NCBI GenBank assembly: GCA_938049795.1
Contig: CALLCD010000152.1
Location: 1 to 22,389 of the forward strand
From: an uncultured Hyphomonadaceae bacterium
GTDB taxonomy: Bacteria; Pseudomonadota; Alphaproteobacteria; Caulobacterales; Hyphomonadaceae
Length of the DNA: 22,389 nt
Direction: 5' to 3'
A program made the position numbers and the translations under genes. This document shows positions 7,067 through 14,214 of the stretch, piece by piece; position 1 is the first letter of the stretch, and each line of letters opens with the position of its first letter. Under the pieces are notes generated by a model. That model saw nothing but the letters and a program-made list of their open reading frames with translations, had not been told where the DNA came from and searched no databases.

Positions 7067-8155
7067 ATGACCGACGACGCAACAGCACAGGAATTATTCA
7101 CCGGAACAAAAGAGGTGGCCGAGAGCCATCGGTTCGAGGAAGCAAAACTTGTCGCCTGGCTTGAGGCCAATGTTGAAGGCTATGAAGGCCCGCTGGAGGT
7201 GCGCCAGTTCAAGGGCGGCCAGTCCAACCCGACCTATCAGCTTGTCACCCCAAACAAGAAATATGTCATGCGCCGCAAACCGCCGGGCAAACTCCTGCCA
7301 AGCGCACATGCCGTAGACCGCGAGTTCCGCGCCATCTCTGCGCTGCATCCGCTTGGTTTTCCGGTCGCCAAACCTTACGGTCTTTGCGAAGACGAAAGCG
7401 TTGCAGGCACCATGTTCTATGTCATGGACATGGTCGAAGGTCGCATCCTATGGGATGGCACTTTGCCCAATATGGACCCCGCCGAACGCCGCGCCATTTA
7501 CGAAGCCAAGGTCAAGACCTTTGCCGATCTGCACAATGTCGATTGGCGCGCCGCTGGCCTTGAAGGCTTTGGCAAAGAAAAAGATTATGTTGCCCGCCAG
7601 ACCCATCGCTGGACGAAACAATACCAAGCCTCCGAGACAACCAAGATCGAAGAGATGGACCAGCTGATAGACTGGCTGCCAAAGAACATGCCGCCCGATG
7701 ACCAGACCACCATCGTCCACGGAGACTACCGGCTCGACAATATGATCCTGCACAAGGCCGAGCCGCGTGTCATCGCCGTGCTCGACTGGGAACTCTGCAC
7801 GCTCGGTGATCCGCTTGCGGACTTTTCCTATCACCTGATGAACTGGGTCATGCCGAGTTCAGATGCGAGCCGGGGCGCGCTGATCGACATTGCGGACCTG
7901 AAAGCCCACGGCATTCCGACAATGGAGGAATATGTTGCGCTTTATTGCGAGGCGACGGGCCGCGACGGTTTGCCGGATCTCAATTATTATTTCGCCTATA
8001 ATGCGTTCCGCCTTGCGGGGATCTGTCAGGGCATCGTCGGGCGTGTGCGCGACGGGACGGCCAACAGTTCCGAAGCGGCCAGTATGGAAGCGCGGGTCAA
8101 GCCGCTCGCCGTCTTCGCTGCCGAATGTGCGCGCAAGGCGGGCATGGAAGGCTAG
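7067..8155 (+). CDS. phosphotransferase family protein (ACAD10/LvaA-type kinase)
   Basis: A 362-residue APH-fold kinase. It has the catalytic loop HGDYRLDN (218-225, Asp220 and Asn225), the metal-binding DWELCTLGDPLADFSY (240-255), and an N-lobe with FKGGQSNPTYQL (48-59) and YVMRRKPPGKLLPSAHAVDRE (66-86). The KPPGKLLPSAH signature is that of the kinase domain of human ACAD10/11 and bacterial LvaA, not of antibiotic phosphotransferases. LvaA and relatives phosphorylate 4-hydroxyacyl-CoA so that the hydroxyl can be eliminated or moved. ATG 7067 follows GGCGAGGGA. It heads an operon with a hot-dog-like protein (6-base gap), a GNAT and an alcohol dehydrogenase. No acyl-CoA dehydrogenase partner is in the window, so the substrate is open. 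Confidence 0.9.
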   Translation: MTDDATAQELFTGTKEVAESHRFEEAKLVAWLEANVEGYEGPLEVRQFKGGQSNPTYQLVTPNKKYVMRRKPPGKLLPSAHAVDREFRAISALHPLGFPVAKPYGLCEDESVAGTMFYVMDMVEGRILWDGTLPNMDPAERRAIYEAKVKTFADLHNVDWRAAGLEGFGKEKDYVARQTHRWTKQYQASETTKIEEMDQLIDWLPKNMPPDDQTTIVHGDYRLDNMILHKAEPRVIAVLDWELCTLGDPLADFSYHLMNWVMPSSDASRGALIDIADLKAHGIPTMEEYVALYCEATGRDGLPDLNYYFAYNAFRLAGICQGIVGRVRDGTANSSEAASMEARVKPLAVFAAECARKAGMEG

Positions 8156-8161
8156 AGGCTC

Positions 8162-9061
8162 ATGGGGAAAATGCTGTCCGGACCCTGGCGCAAGCCGGTA
8201 CAAATGCTTCAGGAGCAGACCTATTCGGGCGGCAAATCCCTGCATGATGATGGCTTGGCCGAACGGCTTGGCTTTGCAGCGGGGCCGATTGAAGGGCCAA
8301 CCCATTTCAGCCAGTTCGTTCCCTTGCTCGAGACGCTTTGGGGGCAGGACTGGTTTGAGCGCGGCTGCTTCTCGGCGCATTTCCAGACCATGGTGTTCGA
8401 AGGCGAAAGCGTCCGCGCGCATGTTGAGCAGGTCAGCGAAACCCGTGCTCTGTGCCGCGCTGAAAAAGAAGACGGCACGCCGGTTCTTCTAGCCAGCGCC
8501 ACGCTTGGTCCCGATCATGGCGAAACCCTTCTCGAGGCCCGCCGCGCAAAGCTCAGACCATCGGGCGAGCTTGTTATTCTGGCCGATATGAAAACGGGCA
8601 TGACGGGGACGGAGGGCGAGCTGGCACACATGCATCCTGACCAGCATATGGGCGACCTCTACCCGTTTTCACTGTCGGACAAACTCGAAGCGATCACCGA
8701 GCCACACACTTATTATTCGCAAGCGGCAAACGGATGGGGCGCACCGATTGTCCCGCTCGAAATGGTCAGTGTGCTGGGCAATTATACCGGCATGTCGAAC
8801 TGGCCGGTCAAGCGCCCGAGCATCGGACTGTTTGCCGATCTTGAAATCCGCATGATCTATGGCCCGCTTCTAGTCGGCCAAACCTATAAGCTGACCCGCG
8901 AGATCATCGCGCTCAGCCAAAGCCGCCGCGCCGAGAATTACTGGGTCCGCACCCGCTTTTTCGACGAGAGCGGCAAAACCCTCAAAGCCGAAATGATGCT
9001 CAATCACGGCGTTCTCAAAGCATCCTATCCCGACTATCCGGCCCATCTGTTGCCCGAATGA
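8162..9061 (+). CDS. hypothetical protein, probably double hot-dog fold (MaoC/thioesterase-like)
   Basis: A 299-residue soluble protein without signal peptide. Two halves can be made out. The first has AAGPIEGPTHFSQFVPLL around residues 40-57 and CFSAHFQTMVFEGESVRAHVEQV around 69-91. The second has YYSQAANGWGAPIVPLEMVSVLG around 184-206 and LEIRMIYGPLLVGQTYKLTREI around 226-247. The strand pattern 'surface property, then FEGESVRAHVEQV or LVGQTYKLTREI' is typical of the hot-dog sheet of MaoC-like hydratases and thioesterase-like proteins. I cannot point to a definite Asp/His hydratase dyad, so it may be non-catalytic or divergent. The start is ATG 8162, or possibly ATG 8171. It lies between an acyl-CoA-type kinase and a GNAT, and its stop overlaps the next start (ATGA). 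Confidence 0.7.
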   Translation: MGKMLSGPWRKPVQMLQEQTYSGGKSLHDDGLAERLGFAAGPIEGPTHFSQFVPLLETLWGQDWFERGCFSAHFQTMVFEGESVRAHVEQVSETRALCRAEKEDGTPVLLASATLGPDHGETLLEARRAKLRPSGELVILADMKTGMTGTEGELAHMHPDQHMGDLYPFSLSDKLEAITEPHTYYSQAANGWGAPIVPLEMVSVLGNYTGMSNWPVKRPSIGLFADLEIRMIYGPLLVGQTYKLTREIIALSQSRRAENYWVRTRFFDESGKTLKAEMMLNHGVLKASYPDYPAHLLPE

Positions 9062-9534
9062 AGATTTGCTCTGAGCATGATACATTCCTCCAGCGCTACG
9101 GATTTATCCTCAGCGATGACCCCGAACGGATCGACATAGGCTGGGCTGTTAAACAGTTGGAACAGCAATACTGGTTTCAGGGCGAACCGGGCGAACGTAT
9201 TCGCACCGCGATTGAAGGCGCACACCCATATGGTCTTCATGCACCCGATGGCACACCGGCCGGATTTTTGAGCATTTTGTCAGATGGCGTTTACAATGCA
9301 CGACTCAGCAATCTTTTGATTATGCCGGAATATCGCGGACGCGGATTGGGGCGCTGGATCATGTCGACCCTGCTATATTCGTCGCGCTTTGCTGGTGTCC
9401 GCACCTGGCAATTGCAAACAGATGATGCGCAAGCGCTCTACCGCCGCTTTGGCTTCGAAGTCTTTGAAGGCAATGGTGCGTTCATGACTTTGACGCGTAC
9501 CAGTACAACACAAGAGAAAAGGGAAACGCCATGA
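9058..9534 (+). CDS. GNAT family N-acetyltransferase
   Basis: A 158-residue protein with one GNAT domain that would move an acetyl group from acetyl-CoA to an amine. The central beta-4/motif A reads LSNLLIMPEYRGRGLGRWIM (83-102), with the acetyl-CoA pyrophosphate loop RGRGLG (93-98). Motif B follows as LQTDDAQALYRRFGFEVF (119-136), where Tyr128 is in the position of the usual general acid. Start and stop both overlap neighbouring genes by four bases (ATGA at 9058 and 9531), so it is embedded in the operon. The substrate cannot be read from sequence. Confidence 0.9.
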   Translation: MKICSEHDTFLQRYGFILSDDPERIDIGWAVKQLEQQYWFQGEPGERIRTAIEGAHPYGLHAPDGTPAGFLSILSDGVYNARLSNLLIMPEYRGRGLGRWIMSTLLYSSRFAGVRTWQLQTDDAQALYRRFGFEVFEGNGAFMTLTRTSTTQEKRETP

Positions 9535-10568
9535 AGGGCCTGATCTATCGCGATGCATTCGACATCGAATATGCCGACACCCCCGAGCCAGCACCAGAGG
9601 ACACACGCTCTGCCATCGTCAAAGTGACCGCGTGCGGGATCTGCGGCTCGGATTTGCACATTTATCAGGGCCACGGATTTTCCGATGAGCCGGGCTATTG
9701 CGTTGGCCATGAAGCGGTCGGCGAAATTGTCGAGACGGGCAGCGGGGTCAGCCGGTTTAAATCAGGCGACAAGGTGATGATCTCTGCGGCGGTCGGTTGC
9801 GGCACATGCACCGCGTGTATGGCGGGCCGGATCACCCATTGCGAGACGCGCGGCGGGCGCTGCTATGGGCTCGGCCATCAGCTTCAAGGCGTTCAGGCGG
9901 AATATGCCATGGTGCCCGTGGCCGATTTCGGTCTGGCGAAAATCCCCGATGGGGTCAGCGAAGATCAGGCGCTTATGCTGACCGACAATCTACCAACCGC
10001 ATGGTTCGGGCTGAAAAATGCCGACATCCAGCCCGGCGACCGCGTTGCCATTGTCGGATGCGGACCGATTGGTCTGATGGCGGTGCAGGGCGCGTTTATC
10101 ATGGGCGCGTCCGAAGTGTTTGCCGTTGATCTTGTGCCCGAACGCCGCGCAATGGCTGCAAATCTCGGCGCAATTGCGCTTGATGCAGACGAAGCGGCGG
10201 CCGTGATTGCCGAGCGCACAGGCGGCAAGATGGCCGACCGTGTGGTCGAGTGCGTCGGAGCCGATCCAGCGATTGAATTGTCCATCAACCTCGTGCGCGG
10301 GGCAGGCACGGTCTCGTGCATCGGCGTTAATCAAAATATGGCGTTTAAATTTCCAATGGCGCTCGCCTTCATCAAGGGGCTGACATTCCGGACCGGAACC
10401 TGCTCGGTGCCAGAATACTGGGGTGAGCTGATCCCCTTGATTCAAGCGGGGAAATTAGCCCCAGAAATGACCATCTCCCACCAGATGAAGCTCGATGAGG
10501 GCGCCGAAGCCTACCGGATGTTCAATGCCCGCGAGAACGGCGCAATGAAGATGGTCCTCAAACCTTAA
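9531..10568 (+). CDS. zinc-dependent alcohol dehydrogenase (MDR superfamily)
   Basis: A 345-residue medium-chain dehydrogenase that would oxidise an alcohol or reduce a carbonyl with NAD(P). The catalytic zinc motif is GICGSDLH (36-43, Cys38) with His60-Glu61 in VGHEAVGE. The structural zinc cysteines are Cys90, Cys93, Cys96 and Cys104. The Rossmann nucleotide loop is GCGPIG (176-181), and VDLVPERR follows strand beta-2, where an acidic residue favours NAD. The set of zinc ligands is complete, so it should be active. It is the last gene of the 7067-10568 operon, overlapping the GNAT by four bases, with its own AAGGGAAA site. A role with a hydroxyacyl or short polyol substrate is a guess from context. 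Confidence 0.95.
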   Translation: MKGLIYRDAFDIEYADTPEPAPEDTRSAIVKVTACGICGSDLHIYQGHGFSDEPGYCVGHEAVGEIVETGSGVSRFKSGDKVMISAAVGCGTCTACMAGRITHCETRGGRCYGLGHQLQGVQAEYAMVPVADFGLAKIPDGVSEDQALMLTDNLPTAWFGLKNADIQPGDRVAIVGCGPIGLMAVQGAFIMGASEVFAVDLVPERRAMAANLGAIALDADEAAAVIAERTGGKMADRVVECVGADPAIELSINLVRGAGTVSCIGVNQNMAFKFPMALAFIKGLTFRTGTCSVPEYWGELIPLIQAGKLAPEMTISHQMKLDEGAEAYRMFNARENGAMKMVLKP

Positions 10569-10579
10569 TCTGTTTTTAA
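10565..10579 (+). promoter_or_regulatory. CtrA-like binding site
   Basis: TTAATCTGTTTTTAA matches the CtrA consensus TTAA-N7-TTAA exactly. Further TTAAC half-sites occur at 10583-10587 and 10604-10608. It overlaps the alcohol dehydrogenase stop codon and lies about 80 bases before the next start, a sensible place for a promoter element. CtrA is the cell-cycle and motility regulator of many Alphaproteobacteria. Confidence 0.4.
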
Positions 10580-10613
10580 GGGTTAACGGATTTACCTGAA
10601 GCATTAACTTTGT

Positions 10614-10627
10614 CGGTGCGTGCACCG
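10614..10627. promoter_or_regulatory. palindrome in the leader of the zinc hydrolase-HhH gene
   Basis: CGGTGC-GT-GCACCG is a perfect 6-bp inverted repeat with a 2-base centre, 29 bases before the chosen start. With such a short centre it suits a DNA-binding dimer better than an RNA hairpin. Six-base inverted repeats are not rare, so this is only a candidate operator. Confidence 0.25.
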
Positions 10628-10656
10628 GCCGGATTTTGCCAATGGGAACCGTCCTT

Positions 10657-12636
10657 ATGTCTTTGCTGGAACGTGTGATTGTCGCGCACAGATGCCGCTC
10701 AACTCACCACTATATCGCCTTTGATGCGCTGAACCGTTTGAGCGGCGAGCACAAGGACGCCTGGAAAGACCTGATCCTCGTTCACCACGAAGCGCTTCTG
10801 CGCGGGGCCAAGGCACCAGATGCCAAATTCAAGGATTTCAAAAACCATGTCCTACACGTCGGCGAAGGCGAGTGGGGCGGGGCGCGGGATGCGGCGATGG
10901 AATGGTATTCAAACGCCGTAGATGCGCTGCGGGCAAAGCGCTGGGCGGAGGGCATTTATGCGCTTGGCGTGCTGAGCCATTATTATGCCGACCCGATCCA
11001 GCCTTTCCACACCGGCCAAACCGAGGAAGAGGGCGCCATCCACCGTGCCGTCGAATGGAGCATCGCCAAATCGCGCGACACAATTGTCGGCAAGCTCGCC
11101 GAAAAGGGCTATCCGAGCGTGAAGGCAAACAAGAGCGTCGGCTTTGTCTCCGATATGGTGCGCGCTGGCGCTGACCGCTCGCACAAACACTATCAGACCT
11201 TTATCGACCATTATAATGTCCATGCGGGCGTCAAAGAGCCGCGCGCGGGGCTCGACCAGAAAATGATTGATGTCCTCGTCGATCTGATCGGTTATGCCAC
11301 CGCCGGACTTGGTGTTCTGTTCGACCGCGCTTTTGAAGAGGCGGGCGTTGTGCCGCCGAAGAAGCATCTCACCGTGCGCGGCTATCTGGCAACGCTTGAT
11401 ATTCCCGTCCGCTGGATCACCAAAAAGCTCGACGATGCCGAGGATCAACGCACGGTCGCGGCGATGTATAAGGAGTTGGAGAAGACCGGGAAAGTCATCA
11501 AACGCCTCTCAGATGACGACAAGAAAACCCGCGCGCTCCACTGTCGCCAAGTCCTGCGCAAGCCGCTCAAAGAGCTTGATGCCCAGCCGCTAAAGCCCCT
11601 CGGGAAAAGCCATAAACCTCTAGCCGAGTTCGCCGAACTGGCCGCCACCGCCGTCGCCGCTTTCGAGGAGAAACGCGCGCGCGCCGTCGCCGGCAAGACC
11701 AAAACAAAGACCAAGCCCGAGAAACCAGCCAAAGCGGCCAAGCCCGCCAAAGCCAAGCGCGAGGCAAAACCTGCCAAACCGGCAAAACAGACCAAAGTGA
11801 AAAAGTCCGCCGCTGCGCCAACCGCCAAAGCGACGAAGCCTGCGCCCGCGCCAAAACCCAAAAAAGTAGCCCCCGCGCCCGAAGCCGAGATCCAGAAATC
11901 CAGCGTCCCCGAAGCGTGGCGACGCAAAAAGTCCGAAACGGCCGTCCTTCCCGAAGCGCTGGCCGAAGACATCCAGCCCTATGAAGACAGTGTGATCGAA
12001 CAGGTCGAACCAAGTCCGGTCTTCGATCAGGCCAATGACGCAGAGCCTGAGTTCAGCGAAGAAGAGCTTGCCGCCTTTGAAACCAATCTGACCGATGAAA
12101 ATGGCGAAATGATCAGCGGCTCCCCCGTGCCCGATCAAGTTGCAGAGCGCGACGCCCCGCCAATCGACAGTTTTTTCGACGCCGTGCCCGAGCGCAAGAC
12201 AGATCGCCGCAAAGGTGGGCTCGAGCCTGAAGACCCGGTGATCGACGCTCCATCCATTGGCCGCAAGACCGCCAAACGCCTCAACCGTGTTGGTATCTTC
12301 ACCGTGCAGGATTTGCTCGACGCCGATGAGGAAGAGATCGCAGGCATGCTCAATGTCCGCCACATCACCGCCGACACAATAAGCGAATGGCAAGCCCAGA
12401 CACAGCTCATGGTCGAAGTGCCCGGACTGCGGGTCCATGATGCGCAAATCCTGACCGGCGCAGGCATCCGCTCAGCCGAAGATCTCTCCGATGCGTCCGC
12501 GCGCGAAATTTTCCGCTCGGCGATGGACTTTCTCACCACCGATGCCGGATCGCGCGTCGTGCGGGAGGATCATGTCCTGCATGAGGAAGAGGTCGAGGAA
12601 TGGATTGATCTTGCCCGCGATGCGCGCGTCGCCTGA
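10657..12636 (+). CDS. zinc phospholipase C/S1-P1 nuclease-like domain fused to a helix-hairpin-helix domain
   Basis: A 659-residue protein with three parts. Residues 1-~250 are helical and carry HYYADPIQPFH (108-118) and HRAVE (129-133), i.e. His108-x3-Asp112-x5-His118-x10-His129-x3-Glu133. This is the zinc ligand order of zinc-dependent phospholipase C and close to that of S1-P1 nuclease. Candidate third-site ligands are His17/His18, Asp55 and His64/His67. Residues ~340-405 are a basic Lys/Ala/Pro linker (KPAKAAKPAKAKREAKPAKP), then an acidic stretch (~440-510). Residues ~528-625 are a DUF4332-like helix-hairpin-helix domain (APSIGRKTAKRLNRVGIFTV, then VPGLRVHDAQILTGAGI). There is no signal peptide, unlike classical family members, so it should be cytosolic. 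TTG 10636 and ATG 10642 are alternative starts; ATG 10657 has GGGAA eight bases upstream. The DNA-binding tail favours a nuclease, but lipase activity cannot be excluded. Confidence 0.8.
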   Translation: MSLLERVIVAHRCRSTHHYIAFDALNRLSGEHKDAWKDLILVHHEALLRGAKAPDAKFKDFKNHVLHVGEGEWGGARDAAMEWYSNAVDALRAKRWAEGIYALGVLSHYYADPIQPFHTGQTEEEGAIHRAVEWSIAKSRDTIVGKLAEKGYPSVKANKSVGFVSDMVRAGADRSHKHYQTFIDHYNVHAGVKEPRAGLDQKMIDVLVDLIGYATAGLGVLFDRAFEEAGVVPPKKHLTVRGYLATLDIPVRWITKKLDDAEDQRTVAAMYKELEKTGKVIKRLSDDDKKTRALHCRQVLRKPLKELDAQPLKPLGKSHKPLAEFAELAATAVAAFEEKRARAVAGKTKTKTKPEKPAKAAKPAKAKREAKPAKPAKQTKVKKSAAAPTAKATKPAPAPKPKKVAPAPEAEIQKSSVPEAWRRKKSETAVLPEALAEDIQPYEDSVIEQVEPSPVFDQANDAEPEFSEEELAAFETNLTDENGEMISGSPVPDQVAERDAPPIDSFFDAVPERKTDRRKGGLEPEDPVIDAPSIGRKTAKRLNRVGIFTVQDLLDADEEEIAGMLNVRHITADTISEWQAQTQLMVEVPGLRVHDAQILTGAGIRSAEDLSDASAREIFRSAMDFLTTDAGSRVVREDHVLHEEEVEEWIDLARDARVA

Positions 12637-12734
12637 CAGGTTTTGCCCCGCCGCGCCACATTTTCCGTTGCTCCTTGCCCGAACATGTTGAACACTCCGC
12701 TCATACCCGCTTGGAAAGAGCGGCGAGATGAAAC

Positions 12735-12750
12735 ACGTCAGCGTTGACGT
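12735..12750. promoter_or_regulatory. inverted repeat before the amidohydrolase gene
   Basis: ACGTCA-GCGT-TGACGT is a perfect 6-bp inverted repeat with a 4-base centre. It ends four bases before the ribosome site GGAG (12755-12758). It could be an operator or a small leader hairpin. No clear -35/-10 pair was found in the 130-base gap 12637-12766. Confidence 0.3.
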
Positions 12751-12766
12751 AAATGGAGATGGGCAG

Positions 12767-14044
12767 ATGAAAAAATTGATGATGGCTGTGGCGGCTGTGG
12801 CTTTGTGTTCAGCGCAGGCTTTGGCTGAGGATGTGATTGTCCATGCGGGCAAAGTGCTTGCCGTGCCCGGTGAAGGCTATCTCGACCGGCAGAGCATCCG
12901 CATCAGCGACGGGGTCATCACCGGCATTGAGGACGGCTATGTCCGTGCGCGCAATGGCGAGACGGTGATCAATCTCAAAGACCAGTTCGTCTTGCCCGGC
13001 CTGATTGACAGCCACGTCCACTTGACCTCTGAAAACGGGCCGGATGCACGGCTGAGAGCCTTGACCGATTCCGATGTCGATGCGGCGCTATTTGGCGCTG
13101 AAAACGCTTACAAGACGCTTCAGGGGGGCTTTACTGCGGTGCAGGATGTTGGTGGAGCAAACGAGGCGATTCTGTCTCTGCGTGATGCGGTGCGCCGGGG
13201 CCGCGTGCCCGGGCCACATATTCGCGCTTCGGGCCGCGCGGTGACGCCAACGGGCGGACATGCCGACGCCAATGGCTATTCGCCGCTCTTGTCTGCCGTA
13301 TTTACCGGCGAGAACACCTGCAATGGCGTGGCCGATTGCCGCCGCGCCGTGCGTCAGACCATCAAGGACGGCGCCGATGTCATCAAGATCACCGCGACGG
13401 GCGGGGTCTTGTCGAACACAGCGGCGGGCCTTGGCCAGCAATTCTTTGACGATGAACTTGAAGCGATTGTCGAGACCGCGCACTCTATGGGCCGCAAAGT
13501 CACCGCCCACGCCCACGGCAAAGCGGGCATCGAAGCGGCCCTGCGCGCGGGCATCGATTCCATCGAACACGGCACATATCTCGACGACGAGACGATTGCC
13601 CTGTTCAAGGAGAACAATGCCACGCTCGTCCCGACCGTGATCGCAGGCGTTACGGTCACAGGCTGGGTCGATGAGGAATGGTTGCCAGCCCCCTCGCGCG
13701 CGAAAGCGGCAATTGTCGGCCCGCAAATGCTGGATATGCTCAGCCGCGCCTATGCTGGCGGGGTCCGCGTGGCTTTTGGCACCGATACGGGTGTCTCCGC
13801 CCATGGCACAAATGCTGACGAGTTCCCGCTTATGGTGCAGGCCGGCTTTAGCCCCGAAGAGGCCATTCGCGCAGCGACAGTGACCGCCTCTGAACATATC
13901 GAAATGGATGACCGGATCGGCACGCTCGAAGCGGGGAAACTTGCAGATATGATCGCCGTGGACGAGGATCCGCTGCAAGCGATCGAAGCGCTGCTGGATG
14001 TTGATTTCGTCATGAAGGGCGGGATTGTCTACAAAGATCAATAA
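12767..14044 (+). CDS. secreted metal-dependent amidohydrolase (Xaa-Pro dipeptidase/imidazolonepropionase-like)
   Basis: A 425-residue amidohydrolase-superfamily enzyme with a signal peptide: MKKLMMAVAAVALCSAQALA followed by ED, with an ALA cleavage site after residue 20, so periplasmic or exported. Metal ligands are all present: HVH (His83, His85), Lys207 in DVIKITATGG (probably carboxylated), His248/His250 in TAHAHGKAG, His268 in SIEHGT, and Asp340 in FGTDTG. The VIKITATGGVLS signature is that of the subgroup containing Xaa-Pro/Xaa-Arg dipeptidases and carboxypeptidases. It would hydrolyse a peptide-like or cyclic amide bond. ATG 12767 is chosen because GGAG lies 8 bases before it and the signal peptide starts there; the in-frame ATG 12728 is rejected. 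It stands alone between untranslated gaps. The exact substrate is not readable. Confidence 0.92.
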   Translation: MKKLMMAVAAVALCSAQALAEDVIVHAGKVLAVPGEGYLDRQSIRISDGVITGIEDGYVRARNGETVINLKDQFVLPGLIDSHVHLTSENGPDARLRALTDSDVDAALFGAENAYKTLQGGFTAVQDVGGANEAILSLRDAVRRGRVPGPHIRASGRAVTPTGGHADANGYSPLLSAVFTGENTCNGVADCRRAVRQTIKDGADVIKITATGGVLSNTAAGLGQQFFDDELEAIVETAHSMGRKVTAHAHGKAGIEAALRAGIDSIEHGTYLDDETIALFKENNATLVPTVIAGVTVTGWVDEEWLPAPSRAKAAIVGPQMLDMLSRAYAGGVRVAFGTDTGVSAHGTNADEFPLMVQAGFSPEEAIRAATVTASEHIEMDDRIGTLEAGKLADMIAVDEDPLQAIEALLDVDFVMKGGIVYKDQ

Positions 14045-14132
14045 GCGTCCGCCGACCTCTGGGCGAGCCTTGGGCCAGCGCGCGAACCTGCCGAATTTGC
14101 AGCCGCACTGATCGCGTTTCGGGCGAGCGGCT

Positions 14133-14161
14133 TTGACATTTGCCTGAAATATGGGGAAATT
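14133..14161 (+). promoter_or_regulatory. candidate sigma-70 promoter for the OmpA-like lipoprotein
   Basis: A perfect -35 box TTGACA (14133-14138) is followed, after 17 bases, by GAAATT (14156-14161), a poor -10 match. It lies about 55 bases before the start codon. The -35 is convincing; the -10 is weak, as is common in this class. Confidence 0.35.
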
Positions 14162-14170
14162 GGACGAAAG

Positions 14171-14193
14171 CGCCGGAACACTTCGTTGCGGCG
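14171..14193 (+). promoter_or_regulatory. leader hairpin before the OmpA-like gene
   Basis: CGCCG (14171-14175) pairs with CGGCG (14189-14193) and, across one G-G mismatch, AAC (14177-14179) with GTT (14185-14187), closing a 5-base loop. It ends nine bases before the ribosome site AGGGGA (14203-14208). Confidence 0.25.
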
Positions 14194-14214
14194 GGAGATG
14201 TCAGGGGATGTGTT

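Noticed and set aside
7067..8155. Aminoglycoside resistance gene.
   Set aside because: The fold is shared, but the KPPGKLLPSAH signature and operon context point to an ACAD10/LvaA-type metabolic kinase.
12681..12693. GAACATGTTGAAC as a LexA (SOS) box.
   Set aside because: The alphaproteobacterial LexA site is GTTC-N7-GTTC; here the half-sites are separated by 5 bases.
13088..14041. A 317-residue open frame on the minus strand opposite the amidohydrolase.
   Set aside because: Antisense shadow of a gene with complete catalytic residues; no ribosome site or family match.
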